From the NCBI GenBank assembly GCA_035048485.1, contig CM068588.1, forward strand, positions 30,006,769 through 30,070,768: a DNA stretch of 64,000 bases, given 5' to 3'. The DNA comes from Pteria penguin (Eukaryota; Mollusca; Bivalvia; Pterioida; Pteriidae). The notes beneath the pieces are model-generated. The model ran no database searches. It worked only from the letters and a program-made list of their open reading frames with translations, and had not been told where the DNA came from. The position numbers and the translations under genes are program-made. Positions 27,001 through 36,000 of this stretch are shown piece after piece (position 1 is the first letter of the stretch; the number at the start of each line of letters is the position of its first letter).

Positions 27001-30000
27001 GTCTTAAAAAATTCATAGAAAATCAAATAATTGAGATATTGACAAAATTCTTTCAAAGTAACATTCCTTACCATAATTATGATCACAACAGTCCATAAGA
27101 AATCATCATTATTAATTAACTAGGAAATATGACACTTTTCTGCATTGAAATCACTAAGTCCAAAGAAATGTTGAAAAAAATTCTAAAATTTGATTTTGGA
27201 AGGGAATCAAAATGACAATACGTCTTCACTCTACCTCTAGATCATTTGTATGCATTCTGTTTGTCTCTGTATACAGCCCGTATGAAAAAGAATATTTTTA
27301 AAGGAGGGAACTCTTGTGTGACCTACTTTTGACTATGGTGGCGCCACCTGTTAAGAGGTCTGGACGAAAACAACAGAATTTGAAGAGGATCATAAGTGAC
27401 TTATTTCTACCAAGATTTATTAAAATCCTTCAAACAGTTTTGTAGAAAAAGTTGAAAATGTGAAAAATGGCCCCCCCCTTCTTGTTTTTGGAAAGTCTTA
27501 AACTTAAAATTGTCTAATTTCATATGTTGAGTGTTGAGAAATATCTAAACACTTATTTAGATGTGTAAAGAAATGAAAAAAAATTTTTTGACCACAGCTG
27601 GATTTGAACCACTACTCTCCATATTTCAATTACCAACTGGTATATGTACCATTGTGAGACCTACTTTTTAGACATGGTGGCATTATCTGTTAACCAATTT
27701 GGATGAAATTTACCAAACTGATAGAGGACCTTTAGTACTTCATGTATTCCATGTTTCATTAAAATCTTTCGTGTGGTTTTGTATAAAAAGTTGAAAATGT
27801 GAAAAATGGCCAAGCCCCCCCCCCCCCCCTTTTTTTGGAAGTCTGAAAAAATTCATAAAAAATCCAAAAATTGAGATAATGACAAAATTCTTTAACAATA
27901 ATATTCCTTACCACAATTACCACAAAATTCTTTAACAATAATATTCCTTACCACAATTACCACAATTATGATCAAAATAGTCATTAAGAAATCATCAATA
28001 TCAATTAACTGAAAAACATGACACATTTCTGCATTGAAATGACTAAGTCCAAAAACACGTCAAAAAAGCGTAAATTTCTATTTGACGGATCTTAACCCCG
28101 AACACAATTTTTACTAACCCATCTTTATAGATTGTTGAAATGCAATTAGTTTCCCCATATATGTACTGGTTCTGGAGAAGATGATGTTTGAAGAGGGGTA
28201 CCGTTTTAGGCACTTTTGGCCCTGCCCTGGATCCACCCCTGAGGGAATCTGGATCTTGAACACAATTTTAGTAGGGGACCTTGAGTACATCATTTATACA
28301 AAGTTTGATCCAAATCTGCAATGTAGTTCCAGAGAAGAAGTCGAAAATGTGAAAAAGTTAACGACGAACGGACGACGACAACGAACGACGCACTATAACT
28401 ATAGCTCACTTGAACCTTTGGCTCAGGTGAGCTAAAAAACAATAAAGTCCAAAAAGATAAGAAAAAAAAAATTATGATGAAACAGGTAATATAGAAAGAT
28501 AGAAAGCGTAACATATATGTTGACAAATGACATGTGAGATAATCATTTCTACTATAGAGATTGATTATTATTTTCGGTCACAAGACAAGCACCTCACAAC
28601 TGAGCCACACCGGCTTCTGAAAACTTACTGCTACACTTATATCACTAGAATTTAACTTTTTCCTCACAAACCTTGTCTATCTTGTCTATTTCTATCTGAG
28701 CTGTTCTATTCTGAGGCTCCAGCTGTAGAGCTTTCTCATAGGCTTCTTTGGATTCCTTGAATTTCTGGAGACCAAATCTGGAAGCCCCTAGTCTAAGATA
28801 AGCCTTGACATAAAGAGGATCAAGAGTTAAGGCTGTAATACAATCCACCTCAGCTGCTGCATATCTATAAAATAAATATGTGTAAATCATGTAAATTGTA
28901 CAAAACAAGAGGCCCAACTGATCAGACATCACGCTTGTTGACACCCCTTTTTTTTTGCGACATAATGCAGCAATGACCCTTTAAACATTTAATTGTAATG
29001 TCACAATAAAATCACAAGGTAGATGTGGTTGAAGTATATCATTTCATAATCCATTACGGTATATATAGAAGGTTGATTACTACAACATGTACATTGTATA
29101 TATATAAAACATGACAGAATAAAGATGTGTTTGAAAACACACAATAAGACTAGATTTTTCATGACTATTCACTCAAGTACAGTACACAAGCAGTGGCGGA
29201 TCCAGGATTTCCGAAAAAGGGGGGCCCAAATGGGTATTAACCAAACTTCTCAGCCATTTTTGGTGCAAAATCTGGATTTTTACTAGTAAATATGTGACCA
29301 AAAGGGGGGCCAGGGCCCCCCAGGCCCCCCTCTAAATCTGCCACTGACAAGAGTCTTGAAATGATATACTGATATATACTTAAGCCCAAGGACAATGATT
29401 CAATTATGTATCACATTGATTTAGGATTTTTTTAAAAGTATTAAAACAGAAAAACCTTCAATAAAAACCATCTTTGTGATCTTAAAATTTAATACATGAT
29501 TTAACATCAGGCATTGTAATCAGTTTCTTAATATTGCTCATTAGAATATAAAAGAGAAAACAACCTAAAAACAACAGTTTGGTAAATGCCATAAATGACA
29601 CTAACTTTGTCTGTTTGATTAAGGCCATGGCTCTATTGGCAGGAAGTATGGGATTAGAGGGATCGTTTGTAAGCCCCCTGGTGTAATATTCTACAGCATT
29701 CTCAAAGTCTCCTTGCTTGAAGTAATCATTTCCCTGCAAGTAAAACATCATGCATTAGTATATGTGTATGTAATACATGCATATGTATGTAAAGTGTGCA
29801 TATCTTATACAATTAAACATATTTTTACACTTTAATTTTGTTCATATGTGCATTTCCCTCCATTTTCTATTCCTATACCCAATGAAAGTCAAAGTAATTG
29901 TGTTGTCATCCCTTCTTAATGGATCATGCAAATGTTGTCACTTTAGGAGTAAATGAGCTGAGTTTGACATACGATGATTAATTGATTGACGACTGTTTTA

Positions 30001-33000
30001 TGTTACCATGGTTATTCGTAGACCTAGGAATTCATGAGTCCCATTAGTGTAATTTGAAAGGTTTTAAAAGAAAGTAAGCATATCCATATATGAAATTTTC
30101 CTGAACTTTTGAAGCAGCAATTGCATTGTCTTAATAACAACAGGCAATATATTAAAAAGTTATTTTTAGAAGATGGAGTTTAAACGAAAATTACATTTGG
30201 CACTACTGAAAACAGCAAAATGCAGAGAATTATGGGTAGCAAGAAACATTTGTGCAAAGTTAAATGGAAATCTATCCACAGAAAGCTAATCTATCGAGTA
30301 GAATGGAACATTTGAAGTTTACCTGGCGACCTTGGTTCAAGGTCATGACACATCTTTGGGTCACAAGCAACATTTGTGCAAAGTGTGACAGAAATTGAAA
30401 GGAAAATGGGCCATGTTTCGCTGCTGACCTTGAAATTAGAGATACCAGTATGCCCTTTGATCAGGATCACGATATACCTTTTTGGTTGCAAGGAACATTC
30501 GTGCAAAGTTTGATGGAAATCCATCCACAGAGGACTGAATTACAGAATGGAATGGAACATGAACTAAGTTTCATAGGCGACACTGAAATATAAGGCATGC
30601 CCTTAAATCAACATCATGACACACCTTTGCTTTCTAAGGAAGACTTGTGAAGTGTTTGATGAATGGAATAGACATAAATGTTCCCTCAATAACAAGGTGA
30701 CTTAACAGTCTTACTATGTCTGCTCAAGAACAAGCTGACTTAAAGGTCTTACCATGTCTTTCTCCATCAGTGCTTGTTGCTTCCTCCTTTCTATCTCCCA
30801 CTCTTCATCAGTTTCATACTCTGAAGATGATTTTCTTTCTTCTTTATCTATTTCGTCACACATTTTATCCTGATGAAAAGAAAATGTTTTAGCTATCAGC
30901 ATCTCTGAAAAGCAGGGAGTTGGATTAGCACTCTCACTCAGTCACATTTGCAACTGACTTTGGCACCGGGCGACCATCAAATCATGTATCACTCACCAAT
31001 TTAGCAATTGAATAAAACTTAACACTGCTAAATGTCTGTATTGCTTTTTTTCTGTTATTTAATTTGGATCCAAGGTAATCATAATTATTTGTGTGCTTTT
31101 TAAGATATAAAAGCGCTATTTTGATATCAAACACTTCTAATATGTTTACATTTTACTTGGAGGTTGAGGAACAGGGTGAGAGAGAGGATGATGGAGAGAG
31201 AGAGAGGCAAGGGACAGGGTGAAAGACAGGATGAGGGTCAGGATGGAACAGATGATGAGAGGCAGATTGATGGAGAGCATGAGAGGCATAATGAAAGAGA
31301 GGATGACTGTGAGAATGAAAGTGACTGATTCAACCCATGTAGAAAGAGAAACTGAATATGAAATTAATATTAAGAAACCTGATGGAGTTAGAACTGGAAA
31401 TGGAATTTTAACTTTAGTAACTATTTTTTCTTCAAATATGTGTATTGTGCTTATGTTCATTATCATAAAATAGTGAATTTCAAACCCTGTATTCTTTTCT
31501 ATCATGTGATGATTAAATGTAGAAAAATCATTGGGCCCCCTAAAAATCAGATTGGGCTCCTAAATTTTCTGTTACTAGGAGTCCAGTTGGCTAACGTGGT
31601 TTTCAAGTTAAACCAATTCCTTGTTAATGTAGACTACCATTAATATGGTTTTATTTCTTTGTTTTTAAACAAAAGTCAGCTAAACATTTAAACTATATCA
31701 TATTTATTCTTCACATGGACATTCCATCCCACCAACCCCAGAATGAAGAGATATGAACTTGAAATTAATTCATCAATGTGACATGTAGGTTATAAGACTA
31801 TTTTAAACACAGATAAATTACTGAAAAAAAAAAGTATATTAAATCAATTATGGAACTGGACCGTCACATTTCTCCGGTAAATTAGAGTCAGGAAGGTAAA
31901 AATCCTCAAGAAGTCGGACCAATTGTGCAGTGAAAAAATTTCAACCATAGAAAATTAAGACTGAAATATCTGATGAAAATGTTGCCTGTTTAGTCCGTTT
32001 ATCAAAGTTCTACTGTTTACTGGCATGCAATGAATTATAAATGCCCATTTAACATTTATTTCTGATTCAGAGTGATTCACTTATCCATGTCCGTCCGGTA
32101 TATCTTTTTGTTTTAGTATGATACCTTTAGGTCTGATTTCGATTTTCAAGCATGTAATGAAAGATTAATAGTATCTGTGACGTTCTTTTGATTTTTTGAA
32201 GCAAAATACTGTGGTCTAGTGAAAGTTGGTTCAGTCTGGTAAAATATTAAAAATTTAAAAGACCTTTGGTCCTGTGAAAAAAATGTACTTTTGCAAAGTA
32301 TGTTACATACAACATCTAGTTTATCCCATGCTCTAAAGTCATAACCACTGATTTTCTTTGATTTCGGCTTATCACTAGGTTCCTCCGTTCTAACTTTCTT
32401 CTTTTTCTTTTTCTGTAGACTGTTTCTCACCGGGGGTAGTTTCTAAAATAATATAAAGTATGAAGTAATTTTGTTAATCTTAGTTACAGTCCGATGATAA
32501 TCATCTTTTAGATTTAAGTATATAATTTGTTGTATAATATGAGTAGAAAAAAGCAGTACATTTGACAAAGTCATGTATATCAGATTCAATATCAAGTTAT
32601 AAAATTATTTACACAACTTTTCAAAAGCTTTTGATATGATCATTCAAAGAAGAAAAAAGACTGCTATATACAAATGCAAGTTGCAGAACTAAGATAAACA
32701 AGACCACATCTTCCTTTTGATGAAGAACTTCATGAACAAAAAACAACAATTCTATGTTGATAATTTGAAGTTAGGGTCCATACTGCATGAACTTGTGTCC
32801 CTCTGCAATGTCTACATGTATATACATATAATCAACATAGAGTAATCAAAGATTACAGAGCTCACCTCATAGCATATTTGCCAATAAAACATAATATAAT
32901 CCCTATAGCAGAACCAACAACTTTGGTAGCTGTCCAAATAAACAAAATATAAAACTTTTTCACATGTTGCTTTCTTCTCAACAAGTGCACTGAAGCATAA

Positions 33001-36000
33001 AATATAGGTCATGACCTAGATCTGAAACTTAAATCCATATCTACATACAAAGATACAGCATTTGTGCAAGTTTGGACTTCCTAGCTGTCCAAATAAAAAA
33101 ATAAAACTATTCAACATTTTGCTCAAAGTTTTCTGACAAGAAACTAACTATAAACTAACAAAGAAATGTTTATAAACTTTATATAAAATTTACTTTCAAA
33201 AGTTGCTTAAGACAAGTAATGGCTTGTGGTCTGATAAATTTTGAAATAAAACTGCAATAACATATCCAATGATATTTCATAATACTTTTGAAATAATATT
33301 TGTGTTTGTTTTATATCCTATTTAATAAAATTTCAAAGCATTTATAAGAATACCAAGCGATACTATATTTTTTAAGAGCTGGATACGATATAAATGCAAT
33401 GTTTCGATGAGAAGATTAAAAGGTCAAACAATAAAAATACATATAAAAATATAAAATCTAAAAAATGATTTTAAAAATTAAACAAATAGTACTGAAAATA
33501 CTAGACATTGAATAATAACTGGAAACAGTTGGATAAAATAACACATATGAAGATAAAGTTTCTTTGTCATTTTAAACATGGGTAAATTACTCATTAGATA
33601 TATATAATAATGATATACAATATTTCTTGATAAAAATATCGTATATTATAAAGGAATATATACTAATACAAGTAAGTTTTATCCCTATATGTGAGAAAAG
33701 CTTGAAGTTTAATCAGAGACATATATACACATGTATATATGTCTCTGGTTTAATCATTGCTCCAATAAATGCCTTTCTATGAAAAACAAAGAAAAAGGAA
33801 ATACTTACACATATATATCTTTAAAAAACAATTCTGAAATATCTTCTTAAAATCATGAGTGTAAAATTGTAACAATCATAAACTAAATTCTAAAAAAACC
33901 CCAAAATTTTGAAAGATAATAAAATTTTTCTAAGATGTGCACTGGAGCAAAAAAATATTGGCCATGACCTAGATCTGAAACCAGCATCCATTTTTGCATT
34001 CATAATTACAATGTATATCAATTGTGCAAGTTTGAACTTCCTAGCTGTTCAAATGAAAAAATAAAACTTTTTAACATTTTGCTCAAATTTTTTTACAAGT
34101 GCACTGAAATGGAAAATATAGGTCATGACCTAAATCTGAAACCAGCATCCATCTTTGCATTCATAGATACATCATTTAAGCAAGTTTGGACTTCGTAGTT
34201 GTCCAAATGAAAAAATAAAACATTTTAACATTTTGCTCATTTTTTCGTAACAAGTGCACTGGAGCGGAAAATATAGGTCATGACCTTAATCTGAAACCAG
34301 CATCCATTTTTGCATATATACATGTAGATACATCATTTGTACAAGTTTGGACTTTTTAATTATACAAATAAAAAAGCAAAAACTTTTAACATTTTACTCA
34401 AATTTTTCCGAACATGTGCAGTGGAGCGGAAAATATAGGTCATGACCTAAATCTGAAACGGGCACATAAAGATACATCATCCATATAAGTTTAAACTTCC
34501 TTGCAACAATAGTTCTCGAGTTATTGCCCGGGCAGACACCGACGACGGGGTGATAGCATAAGCTCCCTCTCACTTTCTGAGGTGAGCTAAAAACTAATAC
34601 TGCAGAGACCGGTATCCTCTTACATGTGCAACTACTTGGTCCACTACTCTTCTTCTCATTTATCATGAATAACTTACTTGAAGATGAATACTTTTTGAAC
34701 CGAAAAATAAATAGAACAGAAGATAACATACTTTAAGAAAGTAATGTTAAAAAGAGTGGCAGGCATCCTTCCCTGAGAATATAACTTCATACTAGTGGTT
34801 TAGAAGTGAAAAACTATAACACTGACTTCTCGCTAAAAAATATAGAACATCAAATAAAGTCTAAAGGGAGTGGATGCTGGTAAGCACATGTATATATACC
34901 TGAGAGTAAAGATAAGCCTCAATACTGCATAAACCATCATGACTAGAAACTGCTACAGTAAACAAAACAAGAGGCCCAAGTGGGCCTATATCGCTCACCT
35001 GAGTACCTAGATTATCAGTCATGCATGAAGGAAGAATTCATTTATTTTTGCATTAATGTGACTAAGTCAACACAGATGTTGAAAATATGTCAAATTTTAT
35101 TTCAGGCTAGAATAAAAAACAACACTTTTTTGCACATCCATTCAGGTGATTTTGATATTAAGCATTTCCTTTGTCTCTGCAAGAAGTCATTCAGGGCAAC
35201 AAGTTAGTCATTTTCTTTAGGTGGGGCCTTTTGTTGACTGATTTCAAGTCTGGGTCATGAACAACAATTGTTTCAAATATTGTCCAGATCTAACTTAAAA
35301 TTGCCTAATTTCATATGTTGAGTGTTGAGAAACATCTAAAAACTTATTTAGATGTGTAAAGAAATGAAAAAAAAATTTTGACCACAGCTGGATTTGAACC
35401 GCTACTCTCCATATTTCAATTACCAAGTGGTATATGTACTATTGTGAGAACTGCTTTTTAGACATGGTGGCATTATCTGTTAACCAATTTGGATGAAATT
35501 TACCAAATTGATAGAGGACTTTTAGTACTTCATGTAATCCATGTTTCATTAAAATCTTTCATGTGGTAAAACAGCAGAAGTGAAAAATGTGATTGAATCG
35601 TTCCTATACACCCTCATTTGGAAGTCTTAAAAAATTCATAGAAAATCCAAAAATTGAGATATTGACAAAATTCTTTCAAAGTAACAATCCTTACCATAAT
35701 TATGATCACAATAGTCCATAAGAAATCATCATTATCAATTAACTAGGAAATATGACACTTTTTTCTGCATTGAATCACCAAGTCCAAAGAAATGTCGAAA
35801 AAAATTCTAAAATTTGATTTTGGAAGGTAACCAAAATGACAATACGTCTTCACTCATCCCTCTAGATCATTTCTATGCATTCTGTTTGTCTCTGTATACA
35901 GCCCATATAAAAAAGAATATTGTTAAACGAGGGAACTCTTTTGTGACCTACTCTTGACTATGGTGGCGCCACCTGTAAAGAGGTCTGGACGAAAACAACA